NCBI RefSeq assembly: GCF_018070075.1
Contig: NZ_JAGPXE010000004.1
Span: forward strand, 558,001-622,000
Source of the DNA: Saccharopolyspora endophytica
Lineage (GTDB): Bacteria > Actinomycetota > Actinomycetes > Mycobacteriales > Pseudonocardiaceae
Direction: 5' to 3'
Length of the DNA stretch: 64,000 nucleotides
The position numbers and the translations under genes were made by a program. Within the stretch, counting starts at the first letter, position 1, and the number at the start of each line of letters is the position of its first letter. Of this stretch, positions 42,492-51,198 are shown piece by piece. Under the pieces are notes generated by a model. That model saw only the letters and a list, made by a program, of their open reading frames with translations. It had not been told where the DNA came from and did not search any database.

Positions 42492-44072
42492 TCAGGGGTA
42501 GCCGGGGCGCGCCTGCCCCGCGAGCGACGAGAGGCGGGACAGCAAGGCGGTGAGCGAGCTCGAGCCGTCGACCCCGTAGTGAGCCCAGGTCAGGCGGTCG
42601 CCGTGCTCGCGGCTGCGCACGACGATGCCGATGCCATCGTCGTGGATCTCGTGCAGGGCGTCCTCGTCGGCGTAGTCGTCCCCGGCGTACACGGGCACCG
42701 CACCGGGGGCGGCCGATTCCATGCGTTGCAGCAGCCAGCGCAAGGCCCGCCCCTTGTTCCAGCCGACGTCCGGGAGCAGTTCGATCACCTGACGTCCGTG
42801 CGCGAGGCGGAGCATCGGGAGCGTACGACTGATGCGCTCGACCACGGACCGCACCTCGCCGGTAGAACCAGGGTGGACGTTGCGGAAGTGCACCGCGAGA
42901 GCGAACCGCTTGCGGTCGATGCGGGCGCCTGGGACGGTTTTCAGTTCCTCGCGGAGGAACTGCTCGGCTTCATTGAGGCCGCGCAGTGCTGGTTCACCGA
43001 TGTCTTGGGCGAACACGGCACCATCGGGTCCGACCAGTTCGAACCCGTGGCTACCCGCGTACCAGAGGCCGTCGAGGTGGACTCGGTGGCGCACGTCCTG
43101 GAGATCCCGGCCGCTGAGAATGGATACTGGGCCGTGCCTGGAGAGCTGCTGCAGGACGTCTCGGGCCTGCGAGGACAGGACGACCTCGGTGGGGTCGGTA
43201 CCTATCGGCGCCAGTGTTCCGTCGAAATCCAGCACCAGCACCAGGCGGCGATCGCGCAACCGCAGTGCGATCTCCTCCCACCTGCTGTGGGCATCGGGCA
43301 CCTCGGACAGACGCCGATCGGACGAGTTCGTCACTGAGATCTCGTGGAGCGTGGACACGACCGCATCGGCACCCGCGTCCAGCAACCGGGTCGGCGAGCC
43401 GGTGCGTGCGACACCGATGACGCGGCCGAAGGACCCCGCTCTGCCCGCTTGGATCCCTGCCTTGGCATCTTCGACTACCACGCACGCCGACACTGGCGTG
43501 TCGAGGCGGCGCGCTGCTTCGAAGAAGACCGCGGGTTTCGGCTTGCCCGGCAGGCCGAGCCGGTCTGCGAGCACGCCGTCGACACGGACGTCGAACAGCT
43601 GAACCGCACCTGCCCGTCTGAGGACCTGACGGCAGTTCCGGCTGGCGGAGGTGATGGCGGTTCGAACACCGCGGTCGCGCAGGGTTTCGATCAGCGAGAG
43701 AGCGTCGTCGAACAAGAGCGCGTCAGCTGCTGTGAGAGTTTCGAGGAAGTAGCGATCTTTGAGCTTTCCGAGTCCGTGGGCCGTCTCGAACCCGGCGGGG
43801 TCATCAGCATCGCCGCGCGGCACCGAGATACCCCGTGATCCGAGGAAGTCCAGTACTCCGTCGATCCTCCGCTTGCCGTCGACGTAGTCGGAGTAATCGG
43901 CTTCGCCGAACGGCTGGTGGTCTTCGTTCGCGGTGGGCGGGCGCTCGGCCAGGTACTGGTCGAACAAGCGCCTCCACGCCTCGGAGTGCACGGCAGCCGT
44001 ATCGGTGATCACCCCGTCCATGTCGAAGACCACGCCCCGGTAACGTCGAGGATCGATGTTCGTGACGACCAT
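42492..44072 (-). CDS. otsB: HAD phosphatase/beta-phosphoglucomutase-like domain fused to trehalose-6-phosphate phosphatase
   Basis: A 526-residue two-domain protein. Residues 1-250 are a beta-phosphoglucomutase-type HAD domain: GVVFDMDGVITDTAAVHSEA (nucleophile Asp about 17), GKPKPAVFFEAARRL and VVEDAKAGIQAG. Residues 280-520 are a trehalose phosphatase: LVLVLDFDGTLAPIGTDPTE, GSHGFELVGPDG and PVYAGDDYADEDAL. The same HAD-OtsB order forms the N-terminal part of M. tuberculosis Rv2006 (OtsB1), which also carries a GH65 domain; here GH65 is encoded separately at 33867-36290. Together they could make and phosphorolyse trehalose. ATG 44072 has GGAGGAG five bases upstream. Confidence 0.9.
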   Translation of the reverse strand: MVVTNIDPRRYRGVVFDMDGVITDTAAVHSEAWRRLFDQYLAERPPTANEDHQPFGEADYSDYVDGKRRIDGVLDFLGSRGISVPRGDADDPAGFETAHGLGKLKDRYFLETLTAADALLFDDALSLIETLRDRGVRTAITSASRNCRQVLRRAGAVQLFDVRVDGVLADRLGLPGKPKPAVFFEAARRLDTPVSACVVVEDAKAGIQAGRAGSFGRVIGVARTGSPTRLLDAGADAVVSTLHEISVTNSSDRRLSEVPDAHSRWEEIALRLRDRRLVLVLDFDGTLAPIGTDPTEVVLSSQARDVLQQLSRHGPVSILSGRDLQDVRHRVHLDGLWYAGSHGFELVGPDGAVFAQDIGEPALRGLNEAEQFLREELKTVPGARIDRKRFALAVHFRNVHPGSTGEVRSVVERISRTLPMLRLAHGRQVIELLPDVGWNKGRALRWLLQRMESAAPGAVPVYAGDDYADEDALHEIHDDGIGIVVRSREHGDRLTWAHYGVDGSSSLTALLSRLSSLAGQARPGYP

Positions 44073-44453
44073 GTCGGCTCCTCCACGCCTTCGGAGTGAG
44101 GCCTGGTTCAGGCCTACCCGGCGTGGCACAGGGGCATTCACGTGCCGGGACTGTTCGGCTGGTCGGGAGCAAAGAGGCCTGTCTCGCTAGGTCCAGCCTG
44201 CGTCGAGTCGGTCGGTGTCGTTGGTGTTGAACTCGACGCGGTCTCCGACCAGTCAGGTCTCCGTCCGTCTGCGTGTATAGACCACTCGTGGTGGTGGTAC
44301 CCGAGGCTCGGAGCGCGCGGTGACGTCTCCGGAACGCCGAACGCTTTGGCGAGGAGGAGACCTGATGGCGTCGGGCTTCGGCCGGTGGTGGCAGGTGGGC
44401 TCGTGGTCAGGCGGTAGACCGTAATCCGAGCAGTTCGAGCAATGGGCGGGATC
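44073..44453. other. Divergent promoter region with a 19-codon leader-like frame
   Basis: This 381-bp region separates the OtsB gene and a USP gene. GGGACTGTTCGGCT at 44147-44160 is a DosR-like half-site 75 bp from the OtsB start. A tiny frame at 44365-44424 (ATG to TAA, 19 codons, Trp-rich end RWWQVGSWSGGRP) follows a very strong GAGGAGGAG site and ends 29 bp before the USP. It may be a leader peptide or the start of a lost small protein. Confidence 0.35.
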
Positions 44454-44894
44454 ATGAGTGAATCGCGAATCGTCGTCGGTGTGGACGGCTCGCCGGGTTC
44501 GCGAGCCGCACTGCGGTGGGCACTGCGCTACGCCGAACAGTTCGGCGGGGAGGTCATCGGTGTGCTGGCGTGGGCACCGCCGAACTTCACCGAGCCCGCG
44601 CCCATGCCACCGCTGATCTCCGATGATGAGTTGAGAACCCGTGCGGAGAAATCTCTTCGGGAGATCGTCGACGAGGTCACGGCGGTGTTGACACCGTCGG
44701 TGCGCATCCGCCGAGAGGTCGTCCGCGGGCACGCGGCGCGCGCCCTGCTGGACCAGGCGGAGAACGCGGAGCTGCTGGTCGTCGGCAGTCGTGGGCACGG
44801 TGGATTCGTGGGAGCGCTGCTGGGATCGGTGAGTCGGCACTGCGTCACCCACGCATCTTGCACCGTCGTCGTCGTTCGTCCGCCATCTGAATGA
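44454..44894 (+). CDS. Universal stress protein, single domain
   Basis: A 146-residue UspA domain closely resembling the one at 57644-58081. ESRIVVGVDGSPGSRAALRW starts it, GSRGHGGFVGALLGSVSRHC carries the complete nucleotide motif, and it ends CTVVVVRPPSE. ATG 44454 is favoured; ATG 44442 in the same frame would add four residues. It lies alone between a possible leader frame and a convergent USP. Confidence 0.92.
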   Translation: MSESRIVVGVDGSPGSRAALRWALRYAEQFGGEVIGVLAWAPPNFTEPAPMPPLISDDELRTRAEKSLREIVDEVTAVLTPSVRIRREVVRGHAARALLDQAENAELLVVGSRGHGGFVGALLGSVSRHCVTHASCTVVVVRPPSE

Positions 44895-45009
44895 CGGTGG
44901 CCGCTCGTTCCCCGACTCCGCGACGGGTGTTGACGGAGTCAAAGCGCGTCGACGCGGACCTGTTGTGCTCGGCGCTGCTTGTGGTCCGGGTGACGTGCCG
45001 CTGCGTGGT

Positions 45010-45909
45010 TCACCGGATGACTGCTACGGGGCAGGCGGCGTAGTGCGCCACGGCGTGGCTGACCGAACCGAGCAAGGTCGAGCGGAGGGTGCCGCGTCCG
45101 CGGGTGCCGACCACGAGGAGGTCGGCATCGACCGCAGCGGTGAGCAGCGCATCGGTCGGGCCTTCGGTGGTGATCAGCTCTGGGTGTGCGACGACGTCCG
45201 GGTACCGCTCGGAGCATCCCGCCAGCGACTCGGCCAGGACGCGGCGCTGAGCGTCGATGGCATCGGAGTCGAGCCTCCATCCGCGGTTCGGTGGCATCGG
45301 GTCCGGTTGTTGCTCGGCGATGGCCAGTAGTGCGGTGAGCTCCGCGTCGTGGCGGAACGCGACGTCGTAGGCGAACTCCGCTGCCCGGGCACTGGAGGAG
45401 GAGCCATCGACGCCCACGACCACGCGTTCGATTCCTGAGCCGGGTTCGGTGGAGCCGGTCCAGCGCTGGCCGCGCACGATGATGACCGGAGCGTGTGCCG
45501 AGCGCACCAGTTCGCCGGCGGTCGAGCCGAGCAGGAGGTGATGCGCCCGGCTGGTTCTGGGTGGGCCGAGCACGAGGACGCACGCGTGCGCAGCGGCGTC
45601 GCGCAGGATGTTCGCCGGGTCGCCTATGCGTGCTCGCGTCCGCACCTTCAGTCCGGGGTGTTCGTGACGGCATTCGGCGGCGATGTCGGCCAGCACGCGC
45701 TGAGCTGCGCTGCGCAGCGGTTCGAACGAGACCGCCTCGCTGGGCAGGTGAATGCGCGTCAGCTCCTCGAGCGGGATCGGGATGACGTGGACGATCTCTA
45801 GCGGCTGTCCACGTGTGGTGGCTTCGCGAGCAGCCCACCGCACAGCCTTCCGCGACTGCGCGGAAGCATCGAATCCGGCGACAACTCGATCGTCGTGGAG
45901 CGTCGTCAT
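45010..45909 (-). CDS. Universal stress protein, tandem domains
   Basis: A 299-residue tandem USP. Domain 1 starts RVVAGFDASAQSRKAVRWAA, where the usual G-D-G is altered, and its nucleotide motif GPPRTSRAHHLLLGSTAG is degenerate, so it may not bind ATP. Domain 2 has RVVVGVDGSSSSARAAEFA and GTRGRGTLRSTLLGSVSHAV, which looks functional. ATG 45909 has GGAGG nine bases upstream. The pairing of one degenerate and one intact domain is seen in other tandem USPs. Confidence 0.9.
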   Translation of the reverse strand: MTTLHDDRVVAGFDASAQSRKAVRWAAREATTRGQPLEIVHVIPIPLEELTRIHLPSEAVSFEPLRSAAQRVLADIAAECRHEHPGLKVRTRARIGDPANILRDAAAHACVLVLGPPRTSRAHHLLLGSTAGELVRSAHAPVIIVRGQRWTGSTEPGSGIERVVVGVDGSSSSARAAEFAYDVAFRHDAELTALLAIAEQQPDPMPPNRGWRLDSDAIDAQRRVLAESLAGCSERYPDVVAHPELITTEGPTDALLTAAVDADLLVVGTRGRGTLRSTLLGSVSHAVAHYAACPVAVIR

Positions 45910-46187
45910 CGCGATCAACCTCCGGCATGCGGACTCCCGCAAGCGTCGCTCAGGCGTTGCTGCTCCGCAGCTCGCGAGCCGCGTGGGTGAGGTTTCGGGC
46001 GAACTCGGCAAGCGGTTCGCCAGGGCGGGTCTGCCCACGGCGGTGCGGTCTCACGCTGGAAAGGCATCGGGGGATGAGCGGTGTGCGCTTGTCTCGCGTG
46101 TGCAGGGGTACCCACGGGCGTGGACGGTCGATGTGCCAAACGCGCCTGAGCGAGTTTGACGGGAAGCACGTGGTTGAGGAGCCCGTC

Positions 46188-46451
46188 ATGATGTTCAGAA
46201 AGGGGGGTATCGGTTTGTGGGGGTTCGCGTTCATGACCGCGAGCACGGTCCTGCTCTGAGTGGTGATCGTTCTCTGCATCATCGCCCTGGTCCGCTATCT
46301 GGTCCGGACCTGAGGCCACGTTGAGGGACCGCAGGCGTCGGGCGAAAGTGCGGAGCGCTTGCCGGCCGATCGGTTCGCGCGTGGCGAGATTGACGAGGAA
46401 AAGTACCAACGTCGACTTCGGGTGCTGCGCGAAGGCGCGCGCGGCGGGTAG
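46188..46451 (+). pseudogene. Small SHOCT-domain membrane protein with two in-frame TGA codons
   Basis: A single frame of 87 codons starts at ATG 46188 with GAGGAG eight bases upstream. It encodes MMFRKGGIGLWGFAFMTAST, then a helix broken by TGA at 46257-46259, continuing VVIVLCIIALVRYLVRT, a second TGA at 46311-46313, and a SHOCT-type end ADRFARGEIDEEKYQRRLRV followed by TAG. The first TGA falls where homologues of this type usually have tryptophan. Everything else is in frame, so the damage looks recent. The residual product would be 23 residues. Small SHOCT membrane proteins are common in stress clusters, with unknown function. Confidence 0.7.
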
Positions 46452-46675
46452 CGCTCGGGTCGCATCCGCAGCCACCTCATTGCTTCAACAAGATTCAGAC
46501 GACGATGGTCGGTAGGCGCGTTCCAGATCCTGGTTCGGGACACTGGGGGAACACTTGTTTGGTTCGCGAGGGAGCCGCAATTGGGCAGCGTGCACTCGTC
46601 GCTAATGGCACCAATCCCGGTGCTACCGGGGAGGTCGAAGCAGCGCATTTACCGTCGCCACCCGGAGGTGTGGGC

Positions 46676-47554
46676 ATGAGCAATCCGAGTCTCAAGCCGG
46701 TGATCGTGGGCGTGGATGGCTCGTCGTCGGCCGTCCACGCCGTCCGGTGGGCTGCGACCGAGGCCCATCGCAGGAATACGCGGCTGCGAATCATGTACGC
46801 CGATGTGCTCTCGTTGGTCTATCTTCCCGATCTGCCGGGCTACCCGCTTCCTGTGCCCTACATCCAGGCCGCGCAGCGCCAGGGCAAGGAGTGGCTCCGC
46901 CGTGCAGCCGACGTCGCCAAGTCGGAGGTGGCCGAGCTCGAGGTGGAAACCGAGATATGTGTGGGACAGGCGGGTGCCGTGCTGGTCAACCAGTCGCACG
47001 GGGCGCAATTGGTCGTGGTGGGCAGTCGGGGTTTGGGTGGGTTCACCGGGCTGGTGGTCGGGTCGGTGGCGGTGGCGCTCAGCGTTCATGGCCACTGCCC
47101 GGTCGGGGTGGTGCGCGGCCCTGGGACAGCGTTGCCCGAGGCTCCGGTCGTCGTCGGGGTGGACGGTTCGGCCACCGGCGAAGCGGCGTTGACCACGGCG
47201 TTCGAATGCGCGGCGCGGCGCGGTGTGGGGTTGCGAGCAGTGCACACCTGGAACTCCATCGATGCGGACGCTGCGCGGTGGACCGAGGGGCAGGGCTGGG
47301 ACGTCGCGCAGACCGACCAGGAGCGGTGGCTGGCCGAGCACCTGGCGGGCTGGAACGAGAAGTTCCCCGATGTCGAGGTGCATCGTTACGTGTCCCACGA
47401 CAAACCCGCACGAGCACTTCTCCAGCACGCCCAGCAAGCGCAACTCGTGGTGGTGGGTGCACGCGGTCGTGGCGGGTTCACCGGCTTGCTGCTTGGTTCG
47501 ACGAGCCAGCAGCTGCTGCAGCATGCGACCTGTCCGGTGATCGTCGCGCGCTGA
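46676..47554 (+). CDS. Universal stress protein, tandem domains
   Basis: A 292-residue tandem USP. Domain 1: KPVIVGVDGSSSAVHAVRWA and GSRGLGGFTGLVVGSVAVAL. Domain 2: APVVVGVDGSATGEAALTTA and GARGRGGFTGLLLGSTSQQL. Both nucleotide motifs are intact. It is similar in layout to M. tuberculosis Rv2623, which binds ATP and restrains growth. GGAGG lies seven bases before ATG 46676. A half-site TTCGGGAC at 46534-46541 lies about 135 bp before the start. The kinase gene follows 56 bp downstream. Confidence 0.92.
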   Translation: MSNPSLKPVIVGVDGSSSAVHAVRWAATEAHRRNTRLRIMYADVLSLVYLPDLPGYPLPVPYIQAAQRQGKEWLRRAADVAKSEVAELEVETEICVGQAGAVLVNQSHGAQLVVVGSRGLGGFTGLVVGSVAVALSVHGHCPVGVVRGPGTALPEAPVVVGVDGSATGEAALTTAFECAARRGVGLRAVHTWNSIDADAARWTEGQGWDVAQTDQERWLAEHLAGWNEKFPDVEVHRYVSHDKPARALLQHAQQAQLVVVGARGRGGFTGLLLGSTSQQLLQHATCPVIVAR

Positions 47555-47662
47555 AAGCCGTCGGGGCGAGCGAGTGCGTGGCCAACTGCTGGGTCGAAGG
47601 AGGGGGCGTCATGGACGTGACCAGTGCGTCGCGGGTGGTGGAGGGCGTTTCGGTAGCCAGAC

Positions 47663-49114
47663 GTGAACCGCCTGAGGCTGCGGCCGTGGCGGAAAGCCAT
47701 ACGGGCCGTGGTCGTGTTCATCGGTGACCAGGCGTACAAGGTCAAGAAGCCGGTGGACTTCGGGTTCCTGAACTTCACCAGCGTTGAGTCGCGCAAACTG
47801 GCGTGCGCGCGGGAGGTGGAGCTCAACCGGCGCCTGGCACCCGATGTGTACCTCGACCTGTCCGAGGTGCTCGATGGTGAGGGCCGGAGTTGTGACTGGA
47901 TCGTGGTCATGCGACGAATGCCTCCGGACCGCCGGCTGGCGACGTTGGTGGAACGCGGGGTCGACGTGCGCTCGGACCTCCAGCAGCTCGCCCGGAAGTT
48001 GGTGTCGTTTCACAGCACCGCGAAGCGGGGCCCGGATGTCGAATCAGCCGGCGAGCCAGCGGCGTTGCGCAGGCGATGGGTCGACAACTTCACCGGGGCA
48101 GAGCCGTTCGTAGGGAGCATCTTCGACCGCGAAACGTTCGAGGACATCGTCTGGCGAGCGCTGGACTACGTCGATGGCCGTGCGCGGCTGCTGGGCGACC
48201 GCGTGCGCCGCGGGTACGTGGTGGACGGCCACGGCGATCTTCAAGCGGAGGACGTGTTCTGCTTGCCCGACGGACCACGTGCGCTGGACTGCCTGGAGTT
48301 CGACGACGCGTTGCGCTACGTGGATGGTCTCGACGACGCGGCGTTTCTGGCGATGGACCTGGAACGTCTCGGTGCGGCGGAGCTGGGACGGGAGTTTCTC
48401 GGCTGGTATGCGGACCTGTCGGGTGCTCAGGTCGCCCACTCGCTCGCCGACCACTACATCGCCTACCGCGCCTTCGTGCGGTGCAAGGTCGCGTGCCTGC
48501 GTCACGAGCAGGGTGTGGAATCTGCGGCCGACCAGGCTCGGAAGCTCGCGGGTATGGCACTGGACCATCTGCGCTCAGGTCAGGTTCGGCTGGTCGTCGT
48601 AGGCGGCCTGCCGGGCGTGGGCAAGTCCACGGTGGCGGGCGCGCTCGCGGACCGGATGGGCGGGGTGCTGCTGAGGACGGACCAGATCCGCAGGGAGATG
48701 CCGCACGCGGCCGACCTCGACCCAGGAGCGGGCTACGGCAGTGGCTTGTACGACAGAGCGCAGGTCCACGACACCTACGGTGAGATGTTCTCGCGGTGCC
48801 GCCGGCTGATGGAGTACGGCGAGAGCGTCGTCCTGGACGCGAGCTGGAGCAACGCCGACGAACGAGAGACGGCTCGAGCACTCGCGCGCGAAGGACGCGC
48901 GATGATCACAGAGCTCAGGTGCGACGCGCCGCGGGACGTGGCAGTGGCTCGCCTGGCCGCCCGCGTGGATGACGTCTCCGACGCCACCGGCGCTGTTGCC
49001 GAGGAGATGGCGGGCCGATTCGCCGCGTGGCCGGAAGCGGTCGAGGTGGACACCGCAGGAGAAGCGGAGTCGGCCGTGGCCACGGCCTGGAGGATCCTGC
49101 AAGCCCGCCGGTGA
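47663..49114 (+). CDS. Rv2004c-like bifunctional APH-like/AAA kinase, N-terminus frameshifted
   Basis: A 483-residue protein. Residues 15-280 resemble an aminoglycoside-phosphotransferase-like fold, with FIGDQAYKVKKPVDFGFLNF at the front and the HGDLQAEDVF catalytic loop. Residues 310-483 form a P-loop kinase: VVVGGLPGVGKSTVAGALAD. The layout matches M. tuberculosis Rv2004c, a DosR-regulon gene. The true start seems to be ATG 47611 (GGAGGGGG upstream), encoding a family-like N-terminus ending in VAESHTG; one extra base near 47707 then shifts the frame into the kinase. Initiation at ATG 47663 bypasses the shift but replaces the first residues. Sequence error is possible. Confidence 0.8.
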   Translation: MNRLRLRPWRKAIRAVVVFIGDQAYKVKKPVDFGFLNFTSVESRKLACAREVELNRRLAPDVYLDLSEVLDGEGRSCDWIVVMRRMPPDRRLATLVERGVDVRSDLQQLARKLVSFHSTAKRGPDVESAGEPAALRRRWVDNFTGAEPFVGSIFDRETFEDIVWRALDYVDGRARLLGDRVRRGYVVDGHGDLQAEDVFCLPDGPRALDCLEFDDALRYVDGLDDAAFLAMDLERLGAAELGREFLGWYADLSGAQVAHSLADHYIAYRAFVRCKVACLRHEQGVESAADQARKLAGMALDHLRSGQVRLVVVGGLPGVGKSTVAGALADRMGGVLLRTDQIRREMPHAADLDPGAGYGSGLYDRAQVHDTYGEMFSRCRRLMEYGESVVLDASWSNADERETARALAREGRAMITELRCDAPRDVAVARLAARVDDVSDATGAVAEEMAGRFAAWPEAVEVDTAGEAESAVATAWRILQARR

Positions 49115-49224
49115 ACTGCGGGCACGGGCGGGCCGAGCAGGAGCGCAGTCAGGCCAGGTTCGCCGGAGTCCGCGGGTAGGGCGTTCGGGAAGCTGGTCGC
49201 GGGGCCGGGGTGGCCTTCTGGCTG

Positions 49225-49238
49225 GGGACTTCTGGCAC
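49225..49238 (+). promoter_or_regulatory. Candidate DosR-type box GGGACTTCTGGCAC
   Basis: GGGAC, four bases, GGCAC, placed 85 bp before the membrane protein start at 49323. It differs from the site at 41407 only within the central four bases. Confidence 0.45.
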
Positions 49239-49322
49239 TGGCCGCTCTCATCGTCCGAGCGCACATTAACCGGGTGCGGTTCCGCGATGGAGACGGACCG
49301 TCGGGGACAACTGGAGGTATCG

Positions 49323-49790
49323 ATGACCGAGCAGCAGACACGGACTGCGGAGGGCCGCAGGTCCGTGCCCAAGCCGCGCTCGCAGTACGGTGGGGCGATT
49401 CAGGGCTCGGGCGCAGGAATGGACTGGGTGCGCTTCGGCGGCGTGATGATGGCGGTGCTCGGCGGGTTCGGTGTGATCGAAGGTCTGGCCGCGTTGTTCT
49501 CCCCGACCTACTTCGTCACCGTCGGAGGTGCGGTCCTGGCCCTCGACCTCACCGCGTGGGGATTCCTGCACATCATCATCGGCGCCCTCGTGCTGGCGAC
49601 GGGGTTGTCCTTGCTGGTCAATGCCCCGGGTTGGGCGCGCGCTGTCGGGGTCGGCCTGGTGGCGATCAACATGATCGTGCAGCTGGCCTGGCTTCCAGCT
49701 TTCCCGATCTGGTCGATCCTTTTGCTCGTGATCGACGTCCTCATCATCTACGCGCTGATCGCCACCTGGAACGCCCAGACCGAGCGGTGA
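49323..49790 (+). CDS. Four-helix membrane protein (DUF7144-like)
   Basis: A 155-residue membrane protein with a polar N-terminal 30 residues and four helices. VRFGGVMMAVLGGFGVIEGL starts the domain, followed by ALFSPTYFVTV, DLTAWGFLHIIIGALVLATG and LAWLPAFPIWSILLLVIDVL. This pattern is that of a widespread actinobacterial domain family (DUF7144-type) often found near stress genes. Its function is not known. GGAGGTATCG precedes ATG 49323. A candidate DosR-type box lies 85 bp upstream. Confidence 0.82.
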   Translation: MTEQQTRTAEGRRSVPKPRSQYGGAIQGSGAGMDWVRFGGVMMAVLGGFGVIEGLAALFSPTYFVTVGGAVLALDLTAWGFLHIIIGALVLATGLSLLVNAPGWARAVGVGLVAINMIVQLAWLPAFPIWSILLLVIDVLIIYALIATWNAQTER

Positions 49791-49949
49791 CGCCCCTAGT
49801 AGCGGCAGGTGGCAGCTCACGAGATCCCGAACCGGACCGTTCCGCTGCCGCCCCGCTGCCCTGTGGTCGCGATTGGCCGCCCAGACCCGAGTTCGGTGTG
49901 TCGCCTGAGTCGCGTGGCCCCGAGGCTCGAGGAGTGGAGGAGCGAGCAG

Positions 49950-50816
49950 ATGATGGGCAGCGGCGGCCGACCCGGCGTCGGCGGGCAGGGCTCGGCGGGG
50001 CACACCGCGAGTCCCGGCGAGGCTCCGGGAGGTGCCGCTTTGTCGCGGGGTGTGGTGATCCTGCTGGGGGCGGCCGCGGCGGTGATCACCGTGGCCGGGA
50101 TGTACCGGGTGTCGTGGCTGGCGGGTCCACTTCTTCTAGCGCTGGTGATCGTGATCGCGGTGTACCCGATCAAGACCTGGCTGGAGGGCAAGGGGTGGCC
50201 GATGTGGGCGGCCGTCTTGTCACTGCTCGTGGTCATCTTCGGGTCGTTGCTGGCGCTCACGGCCTTTCTGGCCGCCTCGGTGAGCCAGCTCGGCGCGCTG
50301 CTGGCGGAGAACTCCGGGAAGGCCCATCAGCTGGTGGACTCGCTGTCGGCCCAGCTGACCAAGCTGGGTATCGATCCCGCCCAATCCCGGGCCACGGCCG
50401 GCTCAGCGGATCTGAGCAAGTTCGCCGACCAGATCGGCACCGTGTTCTCCAGCGTTGGCTCGATCCTGAGCGGCCTGGTGTTCATCCTGGCCCTGCTGCT
50501 GTTCATGACCGCGGAGTCCGGCGGCACCGCCCGCCGAATAGGCATCCTCGCGAAGGATCGCCCGCACATGGTCACCGCACTGGCCGGGTTCGTCCACGGC
50601 ACCCGCAGCTACCTGGGGGTCACAGCGGTGTTCGGGCTGATCGTCGCGGTGCTCGACACCACCGCGCTGGCGATCATGGGAATTCCGCTGGCCGTGCTGT
50701 GGGGCGTGCTCGCCTTCATCACCAACTTCATCCGGGCTGGCGGCGATCACCGGGCTGATCGTGTGGCAGATCCGCGCGATCGTGCGCTCCCGCAATCCCG
50801 GGCTGCGGGCTCTTGA
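49950..50816 (+). pseudogene. AI-2E-family transporter, 3' third lost at a deletion junction
   Basis: The frame from ATG 49950 (GGAGGAG seven bases upstream) encodes the first two thirds of an AI-2E/PerM-family permease: LSRGVVILLGAAAAVITVAG, PLLLALVIVIAVYPIKTWLE, a periplasmic coil region, and ILSGLVFILALLLFMTAES. It ends normally in LWGVLAFITNFI at about 50733, where the family continues with PNIGF and three more helices. Instead the DNA continues as a K+ channel gene in another frame, and this protein ends in 28 unrelated residues. A deletion is the simplest cause. Family members export small molecules or couple ions; the truncated form is unlikely to work. Confidence 0.75.
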
Positions 50817-51141
50817 GACGCTGAGCCTGGTGATCCCGGCCTTCCTGCTGATCTTCTCCGCCGGCTACTTCCTGACCTCGCAGACGAACCCGATGGCGTT
50901 CTCCGAACCGCTGACCCGCAGCGACGCCCTCTACTTCACCATCACCGTGTTCGCCACCGTGGGTTTCGGCGACATCCACCCCGTCGCTGAGCCTCTACGC
51001 CTCGTCGTCGCCATCCAGATGCTCGCCGACCTGCTCCTCCTCGGACTCGTCCTGCAAGCCGTCCTCAACGCCATGCGCAGAGGACAAGAAAGAACCGCAG
51101 CAGCCGGTCCCGGCGCGAACAGCCGCGCGGACAAGACGTAA
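50734..51141 (+). pseudogene. Two-helix K+ channel protein, 5' end lost at the same junction
   Basis: From about 50734 the sequence encodes GLAAITGLIVWQIRAIVRSR, a linker, the first pore helix SLVIPAFLLIFSAGYFLTSQ, the selectivity filter ATVGFGDIHP and the last helix MLADLLLLGLVLQAVLNAM. The filter TVGFGD is intact, so it belongs to the two-transmembrane potassium channel group. Homologues begin with an additional N-terminal helix pair that is missing here. GTG 50761 could restart translation and produce a channel-like core, so residual activity cannot be excluded. Confidence 0.75.
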
Positions 51142-51198
51142 GAGCGGATGAGCGTCAGTCCGTCGAAGCGGGTCCGCCAAGAGTTGGGCGCCGAGTAC

